Shown here in pieces: positions 16,033 through 25,036 of a DNA stretch of 32,928 nucleotides. The translations under genes were made by a program, and so were the position numbers. Under the pieces are notes generated by a model. That model did not search any database. It was not told the DNA's origin and worked only from the letters and a program-made list of their open reading frames with translations. The first letter of the stretch is position 1, and each line of letters starts with the position of its first letter. The DNA is from Candidatus Gastranaerophilales bacterium (GTDB lineage: Bacteria > Cyanobacteriota > Vampirovibrionia > Gastranaerophilales > Gastranaerophilaceae): positions 1-32,928 of the forward strand of contig CALVHA010000021.1 in the NCBI GenBank assembly GCA_944327255.1, written 5' to 3'.

Positions 16033-17691
16033 ATGATAATTTATAGAAGTCAACTTTTTCAAAATCCTGTCAAGGTCTTTAAAGCGTTTAATCATTCTGA
16101 ATTTTTCGCTATGCTGGACGAAATCGAATCTTTAAGCAAAACTTATTATGCTGTTGGATACATACGTTATGAGGCGAAAAATTTGTTTTTTGATGAGTCA
16201 TATACAAATGATTCTCCATTATTGTATTTTGAAGTGTTTGATAAATACGAGGAATATATTCCGAAAAATCAACAGAGTTATTCTCTTAACCCAATTCCGT
16301 CAATTTCTTTTGAAGAATATGAATACGCCATAAATACTGTAAAAAATGAAATATTAAATGGGAATACTTATGAAGTTAATTATACATATGACTGGTTAGT
16401 AGATTTTCGAGATGAGGAACTTTCGTTATATGATTATCTTTTGAGTCGTCAGAAAACTCCTTACAATGCTTTTTTTAAAAATGAATATGATACGGTTCTT
16501 TCGTTTTCTCCAGAATTGTTTTTTGAAATAAAAGATAGGCATATTCTAACAAAACCTATGAAAGGTACAATTGCAAGAGGGCGTGATTATATAGAGGATA
16601 AGACTAATATTGAATTTTTGAAAAATCATATTAAAAATCGTGCCGAAAATGTCATGATTGTTGATTTACTTCGTAATGATTTGGGGAGAATAGCAAGGAC
16701 AGGTTCGGTTAAGGCAGAGAAGCTTTTTGAAATAGAAACCCATAAAACCATTCATCAAATGACATCGGAAGTAGAGGCAGATTTGAAGGATGATGTGTCG
16801 CTGGCTGATGTAATAAAGGCAATTTTCCCATGTGGTTCAATAACCGGTGCTCCAAAAATAAGTACAATGAATATTATTGATAAAGTTGAAAATGGTTCAA
16901 GGGATATTTATTGTGGGGCTATTGCTTATTTGTCACCTGACGAGCTTGTCTGCAGCGTCCCTATAAGAATTTTGCAGCGTAAGACCGGGGATACTACTTT
17001 TAAATACAGAGTAGGCGGTGCTATTGTCTGGGATTCTTCTGCTCAAGATGAATGGGAAGAGACAATTACTAAAACAAAATTTTTGCAGGATGATTATTCG
17101 CTTGTTGAGACTGTTAAAGTTACGAATAAAAAGATTTTCCTTGCAGAGGAGCATTTCACAAGATTAAAACAGTCTGCATTAGAGTTGGGGTTTAAATTTA
17201 ATGAAGAAATTTTAAATATTAGACCTGAACGTGACGGAATATTGAGGATTTTGCTCCACAAAAACGGTGACTTCCAGACAGAACTAAGACAATTTGAGCG
17301 GACTCATATTAATAATGTTAGGATTTCTCCTGTAAAAATAAGTTCAAAAAATTATTTACTCAAGTATAAAACTACGTATCGTCCTTTTTATATAGATACT
17401 TATAAAAAAATTGTAGCGGGGGAAGTGTATGATGAATTATTTTTTAATGAACGCGGAGAGCTGACAGAAGGTTCAAGAACTAATATTCTGGTGGAGTCTG
17501 GTGGAAAATTTTATACACCTCCTTTAAAATGCGGTTTATTAAATGGCGTTTTGCGGCAAAGTCTTCTTGATGCAGGAGTTTGTTCTGAGAGAGTGATGTA
17601 TTTAGAAGATATTATTAACGCAGATGCAATTTATTGTATAAATTCTGTAAGAGGTATAAAAAAGGTTTATTTAGATGATTTTAATAGATAA
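16033..17691 (+). CDS. pabBC: Aminodeoxychorismate synthase I / aminodeoxychorismate lyase fusion (PabB-PabC)
   Basis: A 552-residue bifunctional enzyme of 4-aminobenzoate (folate) synthesis. The chorismate-binding domain covers about 94-345. It contains KPMKGT with Lys177, the residue that marks PabB (TrpE has Ala there), then NVMIVDLLRNDLGRIA, FPCGSITGAPKI and YCGAIAY. Residues about 355-552 are a PLP aminotransferase class IV domain like PabC: the LKYKTTYRPFY lysine binds PLP and FFNERGELTEGSRTNI is the family signature. The protein makes aminodeoxychorismate and then splits off pyruvate. The glutaminase subunit PabA follows, overlapping by 17 bases. No ribosome-binding site precedes the ATG, and the promoter sits right against it. 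Confidence 0.92.
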   Translation: MIIYRSQLFQNPVKVFKAFNHSEFFAMLDEIESLSKTYYAVGYIRYEAKNLFFDESYTNDSPLLYFEVFDKYEEYIPKNQQSYSLNPIPSISFEEYEYAINTVKNEILNGNTYEVNYTYDWLVDFRDEELSLYDYLLSRQKTPYNAFFKNEYDTVLSFSPELFFEIKDRHILTKPMKGTIARGRDYIEDKTNIEFLKNHIKNRAENVMIVDLLRNDLGRIARTGSVKAEKLFEIETHKTIHQMTSEVEADLKDDVSLADVIKAIFPCGSITGAPKISTMNIIDKVENGSRDIYCGAIAYLSPDELVCSVPIRILQRKTGDTTFKYRVGGAIVWDSSAQDEWEETITKTKFLQDDYSLVETVKVTNKKIFLAEEHFTRLKQSALELGFKFNEEILNIRPERDGILRILLHKNGDFQTELRQFERTHINNVRISPVKISSKNYLLKYKTTYRPFYIDTYKKIVAGEVYDELFFNERGELTEGSRTNILVESGGKFYTPPLKCGLLNGVLRQSLLDAGVCSERVMYLEDIINADAIYCINSVRGIKKVYLDDFNR

Positions 17692-18274
17692 TTATGATTC
17701 TTTTACTTACAATATTGTGCAATACCTTAGAGAATTGGGGATTGAGCCTGATGTTTATGAAAATGACAAAATTTCTGTTGAAGAATTAAAGACTAAGAAT
17801 TTTAAAAGCATTATTCTCTCGCCTGGTGCTGGAAATCCTGATACGGCTGGCATTTGTCTTGATGTTATAAAAGAATTTTATAAAACAAAAAAGATTCTAG
17901 GAGTCTGTTTGGGGCATCAGTGTATAGCACAGTTTTTCGGTGCTTCTGTTGTTAAGGCAAAAGAACCGTTTCACGGAAAAGTCTCCAGAGTTTTTTATAA
18001 TAAAGACAGTATCTTATTTAACGGGCTCCCTCAGGGTTTTGAAGTAACAAGATATCATTCGTTAACAGTGGCTCCTGAAAGTGTCTGTGGGGAATTAATT
18101 GTTACTGCAAATACTGATGATGGCGTTGTTATGGGAATACGACATAAAAATTATCCTGTATATGGAGTACAGTTTCATCCTGAAGCGATTTTAAGTCAAT
18201 ACGGGCATGAAATATTTGCAAAATTTTTAAGTATTAGTATTTTATCAAATAGTTTTCAATCCCGTCCGCAATAG
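17675..18274 (+). CDS. pabA: Glutamine amidotransferase subunit PabA (TrpG-type)
   Basis: A 199-residue class I glutamine amidotransferase that delivers ammonia to PabB. It begins MILIDNYDSFTYNIVQYL, the family start. ILSPGAGNP forms the oxyanion region, GVCLGHQ holds the nucleophile Cys, and GVQFHPEAIL holds the catalytic His and Glu. The start codon lies 17 bases inside the end of pabBC, which implies translational coupling and equal subunit supply. The subunit could also serve TrpE (an amphibolic TrpG), but the neighbour is PabB-type. The last 41 bases overlap, tail to tail, the end of the amidase gene on the other strand. Confidence 0.93.
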   Translation: MILIDNYDSFTYNIVQYLRELGIEPDVYENDKISVEELKTKNFKSIILSPGAGNPDTAGICLDVIKEFYKTKKILGVCLGHQCIAQFFGASVVKAKEPFHGKVSRVFYNKDSILFNGLPQGFEVTRYHSLTVAPESVCGELIVTANTDDGVVMGIRHKNYPVYGVQFHPEAILSQYGHEIFAKFLSISILSNSFQSRPQ

Positions 18275-19604
18275 CTTTGGCTGTTTTTTTCTGGAAGTCT
18301 TTATTAATCATATTGGCGTTATCTGACGGGTTTATAAGATAACCTATTTCAATTAGTAAACTTAATGCATTTGTGTTTCTTATTACAGCAAAGCTTTGTT
18401 GTTTTATTCCATGATTGTTTACTCCCAGTTCATTAACCATCGCATTCATAATCCAATCGGCCAGAGGTTTTGCCTGATTATAGTAGTAGTAAATTTCTGT
18501 TCCGAAGTTTTTTATTGGATCCTGTCCATCCGGAAGAGCATTTCCATGAAGGCTTATAAAAATTTCAGTGTTTTCAGAGTTGGAAAATTCAACACGTTCA
18601 TTTAAATCTATGCTTGAGTCATCATTTCTTGTCATTGAAACGATTGCACCTCTGTCTTTCAATTCATCTTTCAGATATTTTGCGAATTCTAAATTAATAT
18701 CCTTTTCTAAATCCCCAAGACATCCTATAGCCCCAGCTTCATTCCCTCCATGGCCTGGATCTATTGTTATTTTCAAGTTGTTTAACGGCTTTTTCTCATC
18801 TGCCAGTATCGGTTTTCTAATTTTAACAATAAAGTCCGTTCCAGAAAAATTTGCACTATATCCTGCTAGTTTTTTCCCTTTATATGATTTATGCAGAGGA
18901 ATTTCCATTGTATAAGTGTTGTCAGGTTGTTCTGCAACATTATATAATTTTATTAAAAAAGGTTCTCCCTCTACAAGTTCCCATGGTGTTGAACGATTCA
19001 GGTGAAATACAAAGATAAAAAATTCATCACTATCTATATAATCATATCCATTAAGCTCTGCAAGAGATGTTCCGCTCTCCTCAATTTTTACGTTTGATTT
19101 TGCAATCCAGCCTTCCTTTGTTGCCCCTAGTATTACTCTGTAGAAACCATTCTTTTCTCCATCAATTACGAGTGGTATGCCCTTTTGTAAATGTGCAATT
19201 CTGTTTATTCCTCCATCAACAGGTGTTGACCTTATTGGAGAATTTGAGTTTGCTACTGTTGCATACAGCATATCATCATACTCTTTTAATTGTGTAGCTG
19301 AGGAACTTTGAGTAACAGAAGGTTTCGGACGTGTTATTGTGTATGTTTGTGTATCTTTTCCTGATTTGATCTTGAATGTATTTATTCCAATCGCAAGTGG
19401 TACCGTCTGAGCAAAGCCCCCTGAAGAGTGAACTTCTACGGCTTGTCCGTTAATCGTGAGTTTATGTTTTTTATCTGCGGATCCAATAAAAAATGTGGAT
19501 TGAGCGTTAATAGTTACTTCATTTTTCTTTGGATACACGATGTTTAGTGCAAACGCCGATTGGGCAATGAATAATAATACTAATATTAAAAAAAGTTTCT
19601 TCAT
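18234..19604 (-). CDS. Exported N-acetylmuramoyl-L-alanine amidase (Amidase_3)
   Basis: 456 residues. A signal peptide (1-19, ending QSAFA) is followed by a beta-rich region (about 20-95), an SH3-like part (about 110-175; AHLQKGIPLVIDGEKNGFYRV...EGWI) and the zinc amidase domain from about 277. Zinc ligands are His285 (DPGHGG), Glu300 (GDLEKD) and His353 (SLHGNA), with catalytic Glu419 (LLIEIGYL). It cleaves the lactyl-peptide bond of peptidoglycan during cell separation or turnover. There is no Shine-Dalgarno sequence, and an extended -10 lies directly before the ATG. It is divergent from the FtsI-type gene, which fits a shared role in division. Confidence 0.92.
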   Translation of the reverse strand: MKKLFLILVLLFIAQSAFALNIVYPKKNEVTINAQSTFFIGSADKKHKLTINGQAVEVHSSGGFAQTVPLAIGINTFKIKSGKDTQTYTITRPKPSVTQSSSATQLKEYDDMLYATVANSNSPIRSTPVDGGINRIAHLQKGIPLVIDGEKNGFYRVILGATKEGWIAKSNVKIEESGTSLAELNGYDYIDSDEFFIFVFHLNRSTPWELVEGEPFLIKLYNVAEQPDNTYTMEIPLHKSYKGKKLAGYSANFSGTDFIVKIRKPILADEKKPLNNLKITIDPGHGGNEAGAIGCLGDLEKDINLEFAKYLKDELKDRGAIVSMTRNDDSSIDLNERVEFSNSENTEIFISLHGNALPDGQDPIKNFGTEIYYYYNQAKPLADWIMNAMVNELGVNNHGIKQQSFAVIRNTNALSLLIEIGYLINPSDNANMINKDFQKKTAKAIADGIENYLIKY

Positions 19605-19611
19605 AATAAAA

Positions 19612-19620
19612 ATTATAACA
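19612..19620 (-). promoter_or_regulatory. Extended -10 element abutting the amidase start codon
   Basis: On the minus strand, TGTTATAAT (19620-19612) ends 7 bases before the ATG at 19604, and the six bases that would form the -35 are only T. A transcript from this site would begin at the start codon, which fits the absence of a ribosome-binding site. Confidence 0.45.
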
Positions 19621-19722
19621 GACGTTTTGTGTAAAAAAAAATCGTAAACATTCGTTAATATTTTAAACTCTCGCTATTTCCTTATGATAAAATTTAAAAA
19701 GGATTAAGGGGAGACAGTTAAG

Positions 19723-21477
19723 GTGAGTGAACGCAGAAGAAATTCCTCAAGAGCAGAGCGTAAAAGTAATAAAAGATTTGATAATGTTGTCAGCTGGTTA
19801 TATTTTCTTTTTATTCTGTTTGCAGTGGCTTTAATTATTCACTTATTTTTTATACAGGTTATAGATATCAAAAAATATAAGGTAAAAGCAAGAAAACAAC
19901 GCGCGAGTCAGAATTTTGCGGTTAGAGGTGATATTTATGACCGTAACGGTATAAAGCTTGCAACCGATGATGTTTTTTATAATATATTTGCAAGACGTGC
20001 AGATTATGATGAAGATGAATCTTCCCCTGAGATTATTGCAAAAAAACTTGCACCAATATTGAAAATTCCAAAAGAAGAATTGTTAAAAAAGCTCAATAGT
20101 CAGGATCAAATCATAGCAGTAAAAAAAGATGTTGACAGAAACACTGCAAAACAGGTTGCTCAATTGCATCTTAGAGCGATAAGTCTTGATAAAAAAAATA
20201 CAAGAGTTTATCCTCAAGGCACGCTCGCTGCTCATGTTCTTGGATATTATAACTTTGATGCAGATATTGCAAACGGGGTTGAATATGCAGCAAAGGATAA
20301 ATTAGAACATATTGAAAATACCGTAAAATATCAGAGAACGCAAAAGGGGAAAATTATATATGATTTTTCAACTGACCCTGTCGCGACTGCCCAAAATCCA
20401 AAAGGTCAGGATGTGACTTTAACAATTGATGCTGCAATTCAACATATTTGTGAAAAAGAGCTGGCAAATATGATTGAAGAAAAAAAGGCATTAAGAGGAA
20501 CTGTTATTGTTATGAATCCGAGAAATGGCGAAATTTTAGCTTATGCTGTTTATCCGGATTATGATCCAAATAATTATAGGAACGCTACTCCAGATCAGAT
20601 TAAAAATTGGACGCTAACAGATGTCTTCCCTCCTGGGTCAACATTTAAAACTATTACTGTATCAAGTGCAATGGAACTTGGCAAAATCAATGAGAATTCT
20701 ACTGTGCTTGATTCTGGAAAGACCAAAATAGGTAATTGGGAAATAAAAAATTACGACTATGATGTTCATCCATATCCGGGACATATTTCATTAGAATATT
20801 TGTTTGAACATTCAAGTAATATCGGGTCAATAAATGTTGCAAAAACAATGACTCCACGCGAATTTTACGGAATGTTGAAGAAATTTGGTTTTGGAGCTAA
20901 AACTGGTATTGATTTACCTGGAGAATCGTCTGGGCTACTTCCATACTGGAGTAACTGGGATGAGGGTATTCATGCAACTATGTCATACGGATATGGAACT
21001 TCGGTTACTGCAATGCAAATGATATCAGCAGTTTCTGCGATAGCAAATGATGGGGTAAAGGTAACACCTCATGTTATAAAATATTCACCTGAAGAAGAGT
21101 CTCTAAAAGTACAAAGAGTTCAGGTGATTTCACCTGAGACTGCACATTCGATCACAAGATTGCTTGCTCAAAGTATTAATCATGGACGTTCTGTTATTAA
21201 AATGGATAAATATAATGTTGCGGCTAAATCCGGGACTTCAAGAAAGCCTAAGGAAAATGGCGTAGGATATACACCTTATAATTATACGTCCATTATAGGT
21301 TATTTGCCTGCTTCTAATCCGCAAATATTAGTATATGTTATGATTGACAGTGCAAAAGTAGGCGCAATTTGGGGAAATACCGTTGCAGGACCGGTTTTCC
21401 ATGAAGTTACAACACAAATTGCAAGAATGCTGAACCTTAAACCTGATAAAAATGTAACTGTTAAACAGGTTGATTAA
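19723..21477 (+). CDS. ftsI: FtsI/PBP2-type penicillin-binding transpeptidase
   Basis: A 584-residue class B PBP. It has a basic cytoplasmic tail, one membrane helix (about 24-46), a PBP dimer domain beginning near RGDIYDRNGIKLA (68-80), and a transpeptidase domain. Catalytic motifs are S306-x-x-K309 (PGSTFKT), SSN (364-366) and KSGT (502-505). It crosslinks peptidoglycan at the division septum; placement next to murE is the classical dcw order, hence FtsI rather than the elongation enzyme. It starts with GTG, supported by GGGGAG about 8 bases upstream. It lies 40 bases ahead of murE in the same operon. No PASTA domains are present. Confidence 0.9.
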   Translation: MSERRRNSSRAERKSNKRFDNVVSWLYFLFILFAVALIIHLFFIQVIDIKKYKVKARKQRASQNFAVRGDIYDRNGIKLATDDVFYNIFARRADYDEDESSPEIIAKKLAPILKIPKEELLKKLNSQDQIIAVKKDVDRNTAKQVAQLHLRAISLDKKNTRVYPQGTLAAHVLGYYNFDADIANGVEYAAKDKLEHIENTVKYQRTQKGKIIYDFSTDPVATAQNPKGQDVTLTIDAAIQHICEKELANMIEEKKALRGTVIVMNPRNGEILAYAVYPDYDPNNYRNATPDQIKNWTLTDVFPPGSTFKTITVSSAMELGKINENSTVLDSGKTKIGNWEIKNYDYDVHPYPGHISLEYLFEHSSNIGSINVAKTMTPREFYGMLKKFGFGAKTGIDLPGESSGLLPYWSNWDEGIHATMSYGYGTSVTAMQMISAVSAIANDGVKVTPHVIKYSPEEESLKVQRVQVISPETAHSITRLLAQSINHGRSVIKMDKYNVAAKSGTSRKPKENGVGYTPYNYTSIIGYLPASNPQILVYVMIDSAKVGAIWGNTVAGPVFHEVTTQIARMLNLKPDKNVTVKQVD

Positions 21478-21517
21478 ATTTTTAATTAAAACGATTATGT
21501 AATATAAAGGAGCTAAA

Positions 21518-22996
21518 ATGAAACTTGATGAATTAATTGAACATTTAGATTATAAAGATCTTATAAATTTTAAAAATGTGGAAATTTCCGGAATTTCATA
21601 CAATTCGAAAACAACTAAAAAGGGTGATATTTTTGTATGTTTGACAGGCGAATACACTGACGGGCATGAGTATGCCAAAGATGCAATAGAAAATGGGGCT
21701 GCCGCTTTATTTGTAGAACACAGAGTCGAAGTTGACAAGAAAATCCCACAGGTTGTTGTCACCTCTACCCGTCATAAAATCGCAGATATTGCAGACAGAT
21801 TCTATTCAAGTCCTTCAAGAGGTATTAACCTTATCGGTATAACTGGCACTAATGGAAAAACTACAGTAACACACTTAATTCAAAAGATTTTTGAACAAAA
21901 TGGACAAAAATGTGCTCTAATTGGAACATTAGGTTACAAGCTCTCGTCTAACGGAGAATATAGAGATGCTAAACATACAACCCCTCAGGCTCCGGAATTG
22001 CAAGCAACTTTGAGAATGATTAAAGATGTTGAAAAAATTGATAATGTTGTTATGGAAGTGAGTTCTCACGCTCTTGAGCAAAATCGTGTCGGAGGATGTT
22101 GTTTTAACGGAGCAGTTTTAACTAATCTTACTCAGGATCATTTGGACTATCATATTACAATGGATAATTATTTTGAAGCGAAAGCTCTTTTATTTAAGGG
22201 ACTTGAAGAAGGTTGTTTTGCTGTTATAAACGCTGATGACAATTATGCTGAAAGATTTATTTCGGTTGTTCCTGAAGGTGTTAAAACTTTAACCTATGGG
22301 GTGAAAAAATCAGCAGATATAATGGCTTCTGATATTAATTTTTCTCTTAACGGAGCAGAGTTTAAGCTTGTGACTAAAGATGGTGAGCATCCGGTTAATC
22401 TGCATATGAATGGTATGTTTAGTGTTTATAATGTTTTGGCTGCCATTACAAGCGCAATTGCAATGGGTATAGATCTTAAAACTTCATTAAAAGCCTTAGA
22501 AAATGTAAAAGGTGTTGCCGGAAGATTTGAGGTAGTCGCAAAAAAACCTCTCGTAATTGTTGACTATGCCCATACTCCTGATGGATTGGAAAATGTATTG
22601 AATTCTGCAAGAGAAATTACACCTAAAGACGGAAAATTAATTTGTCTTTTTGGTTGTGGCGGTGATAGAGATGCTACAAAACGTCCTAAAATGGGTGCGA
22701 TTGCCGAAAAAATTGCTGATAAAATAGTTATTACGAGCGATAACCCTCGCAGTGAAGATCCACAGCAGATTATAACAGATATAATTGCAGGGTTAAAATC
22801 TGTTAATCCTGATAAAGTAACTGTTGAACCTGATAGAGGTCATGCTATAGCTCTTCTTAAAGATATTGCTGGTAATAACGATGTTGTTGTTATTGCTGGT
22901 AAGGGACATGAGGATTATCAAATTCTCAAGGATAGAACAATTCATTTTGACGACAGAGAAGAAGCAAGAAAAGTATTTGAAGGCAGCGTAATATAA
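21518..22996 (+). CDS. murE: UDP-MurNAc-tripeptide synthetase MurE (meso-diaminopimelate type)
   Basis: A 492-residue cytoplasmic ligase adding the third amino acid to UDP-MurNAc-L-Ala-D-Glu. The N-terminal UMP-binding part has ISYNSKTTKKGDIFVCL, the P-loop is GTNGKTT (110-116), and substrate motifs are TTPQAPEL and LTNLTQDHLDYH. The C-terminal part has IVDYAHTPDGLENVL, GGDRDATKRPKM, ITSDNPRSEDP and GKGHEDYQ. DNPR is the known determinant for meso-diaminopimelate rather than lysine, so the wall is expected to be of the Gram-negative type. An AAAGGAGC ribosome-binding site precedes the ATG. It is in an operon with ftsI and nagA. Confidence 0.96.
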   Translation: MKLDELIEHLDYKDLINFKNVEISGISYNSKTTKKGDIFVCLTGEYTDGHEYAKDAIENGAAALFVEHRVEVDKKIPQVVVTSTRHKIADIADRFYSSPSRGINLIGITGTNGKTTVTHLIQKIFEQNGQKCALIGTLGYKLSSNGEYRDAKHTTPQAPELQATLRMIKDVEKIDNVVMEVSSHALEQNRVGGCCFNGAVLTNLTQDHLDYHITMDNYFEAKALLFKGLEEGCFAVINADDNYAERFISVVPEGVKTLTYGVKKSADIMASDINFSLNGAEFKLVTKDGEHPVNLHMNGMFSVYNVLAAITSAIAMGIDLKTSLKALENVKGVAGRFEVVAKKPLVIVDYAHTPDGLENVLNSAREITPKDGKLICLFGCGGDRDATKRPKMGAIAEKIADKIVITSDNPRSEDPQQIITDIIAGLKSVNPDKVTVEPDRGHAIALLKDIAGNNDVVVIAGKGHEDYQILKDRTIHFDDREEARKVFEGSVI

Positions 22997-23020
22997 GTTA
23001 ATTGCGGAGAGTGGTGAAAA

Positions 23021-23923
23021 ATGAAAACAAACCTTTTGATAGAACAGCATTTCCATGGATGTTTTGGAATTGATTTTAACAAGGCATCTATTGATGATGT
23101 GCTGTTTTTATCAAAAGAAATCTTAAAATATGGTATAGGTGCAATTTTCCCGACAATAGTTACAGATACAGTGAAAAATACAAGGCGTGCAATATGGACG
23201 ATAAAAGAGGCTGCAAAATTACAAACACATGATATGGCAAAAATTGCCGGAATTCATTTAGAGGGAATATTTCTTAATCCTGAAAAAAAAGGTATTCATA
23301 ATCCTGCGCATTTTCTTATTCCTACTGTTGATAATTTTAGACTTATAGAAGATGATTTTATAAAAATAGTTACATTGGCGCCTGAGCTTGATGATGGACT
23401 TATGGAATATCTTTCAGGTAAGGGGATAAAAGTCCAAGCCGGTCACTGTGTCGGTGGAAATTTGAGTGCTTGTGCGGGAACTACTCATACGTTTAATGCA
23501 ATGAGTGCTATTTCTCATCGAGGGAAATCGACCTCTCTTTCAGCTTTAATAAATGATAACTTATATTCGGAAATTATAGCTGACGGTATACATGTTTCGG
23601 ATGATGCTTTAAAGTTATTTTTTAAGACAAAACCGACAGATAAAGTTATTCTTGTGAGTGATTGTCTGCCATGTACAAAAAGCAGTTTGAAAGAATTTAT
23701 TTTTGCGGATGAGCTTGTATATTATAATGGAGCTAAGGCAACTTCTAAGGATGGGACTATTGCCGGTAGTACAAGTTTGCTACCAGATATAATAAAACGA
23801 CTTCATTCTGTCGGGTTGTTTAACCATGAATGGATAGAAAATCCTTATAATTATCATAATCTTGACCTTAAGGGTTCAATAGAGTGGGATAACGAGTTTA
23901 ATATACAAGATATTACGTTGTAA
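23021..23923 (+). CDS. nagA: N-acetylglucosamine-6-phosphate deacetylase (short NagA)
   Basis: A 300-residue amidohydrolase that removes acetate from GlcNAc-6-phosphate in amino-sugar recycling. Motifs: HFHG near the start (metal-site strand), HLEGIFL with the metal Glu, QAGHCVG and THTFNAM with metal His residues, IADGIHV with the substrate His, LVSDC with the catalytic Asp, and IAGSTSLL. Typical NagA is about 380 residues: the roughly 45-residue N-terminal beta-sandwich strand region and its C-terminal partner are missing, while all catalytic residues remain. GGAGAG precedes the ATG, 24 bases after murE, so it is co-transcribed with wall synthesis genes. It overlaps the convergent Fe-S protein gene by 11 bases. 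Confidence 0.85.
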   Translation: MKTNLLIEQHFHGCFGIDFNKASIDDVLFLSKEILKYGIGAIFPTIVTDTVKNTRRAIWTIKEAAKLQTHDMAKIAGIHLEGIFLNPEKKGIHNPAHFLIPTVDNFRLIEDDFIKIVTLAPELDDGLMEYLSGKGIKVQAGHCVGGNLSACAGTTHTFNAMSAISHRGKSTSLSALINDNLYSEIIADGIHVSDDALKLFFKTKPTDKVILVSDCLPCTKSSLKEFIFADELVYYNGAKATSKDGTIAGSTSLLPDIIKRLHSVGLFNHEWIENPYNYHNLDLKGSIEWDNEFNIQDITL

Positions 23924-24974
23924 TTTCTGATGCATTTTTCAGGAATTCTGACAAATACATAACTTTAGGTTTCTTTTCGAATAAACCTTTTTCTATAAGA
24001 AGCCCCTGTTTTATTCCGAGTATACAGGCAGGGCAAGTTGTAAGAATTATATCTGCTCCGGTGTTTATTGCAAATTTAGCCTTTTTTCGTGTAAGTTCAG
24101 AAGATAATTCCCTATTTGTCAGTGCAAATTGTCCTGCAAAACCACAACAATCATCATAATTTTCCATCTCTCTGTATTCAATATTTTCACATTTTTCAAA
24201 AATATTTTTTAAGAATGTATCATCTTTTAAATGACAAGGTTTATGGAATGTTATAATCTGTTTTTTATTGAATTCAAATTTTATATTTTGTTGTGCAATA
24301 AAATCCCCTGTGTTTATGATTTTTTTGTTAATATTTGGATAATCATTAAGAATGTGTTCACAGCTTGTGCAATCTGTTAATATGTATTCCCCGCTTTGAG
24401 AATTTAGTACTTCAATGTTATGTGTCATTGCTTCTTCATATCTTTCAATGTTTCCGCTTGCAAGAAAAGGTACTCCACAGCATTCAAAGTCAGGTTCTCT
24501 CGTTTCAATATTCAGTGCTTTTAAAATGTCTCTTACAGCATAAGTGTTATTTGGAAAAACTTTCTCTGCACATCCTGCAAAGTACAAGAGACTTCCATTT
24601 GTTGAAGCTGATTTTCTGTTAAATACATTAAGTATATTATTAAAGATATTTTTAGATTGAAAAAATCTTATAACTTTGCCTTCAAAAGAATTTTTTAAAT
24701 ATTCGTGTTTTGCTATTCTAAAGATTTCGCATACATCAATTCCACTAGGACAAAAATCTGAACATTTTCCGCATTTTAGGCACATTTCAAGATATTTGTT
24801 AATATTTTTGTTTAACTTCAAATCTCCTTTTAGAACTCCATCGAGCATTACAAATTTCCCGCGTGAAACGGCGCAATCGTTTCCAGTTTCTTTATATATC
24901 GGGCATACTGCCTGACATAATCCACATTTTGAGCATTTGTTTATTTCGCTAGAATAGTCTTTTAATTCTTTCAT
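23913..24974 (-). CDS. Fe-S oxidoreductase subunit, GlcF/LutA-type
   Basis: 353 residues. Two [4Fe-4S] ferredoxin-type motifs lie at the N-terminus (CSKCGLCQAVCP near 14-25 and CLKCGKCSDFCP near 65-76). Two cysteine-rich CCG domains follow (FECCGVPF with TDCTSCEH, then HKPCHLKD with DDCCGFAG and TTCPACILG). This is the layout of GlcF (glycolate oxidase) and related lactate or glycerol-3-phosphate dehydrogenase subunits, which pass electrons from a flavin subunit to quinone. No GlcD-like flavoprotein gene is adjacent, so the substrate is unknown. No Shine-Dalgarno sequence precedes the ATG. It is divergent from ilvD; a TATAAT on each strand overlaps in the 62-base gap. Confidence 0.85.
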   Translation of the reverse strand: MKELKDYSSEINKCSKCGLCQAVCPIYKETGNDCAVSRGKFVMLDGVLKGDLKLNKNINKYLEMCLKCGKCSDFCPSGIDVCEIFRIAKHEYLKNSFEGKVIRFFQSKNIFNNILNVFNRKSASTNGSLLYFAGCAEKVFPNNTYAVRDILKALNIETREPDFECCGVPFLASGNIERYEEAMTHNIEVLNSQSGEYILTDCTSCEHILNDYPNINKKIINTGDFIAQQNIKFEFNKKQIITFHKPCHLKDDTFLKNIFEKCENIEYREMENYDDCCGFAGQFALTNRELSSELTRKKAKFAINTGADIILTTCPACILGIKQGLLIEKGLFEKKPKVMYLSEFLKNASEITT

Positions 24975-25036
24975 AATTAGATAATAGCACGAAAGAAGTT
25001 TTTTATTATATAATTACAGTCAGAAGGGGCTAAGTT

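Noticed and set aside
15575..16036. A 153-codon plus-strand ORF
   Set aside because: It is antisense to the MurF-like gene, which has clear ligase motifs; the ORF has no recognisable features.
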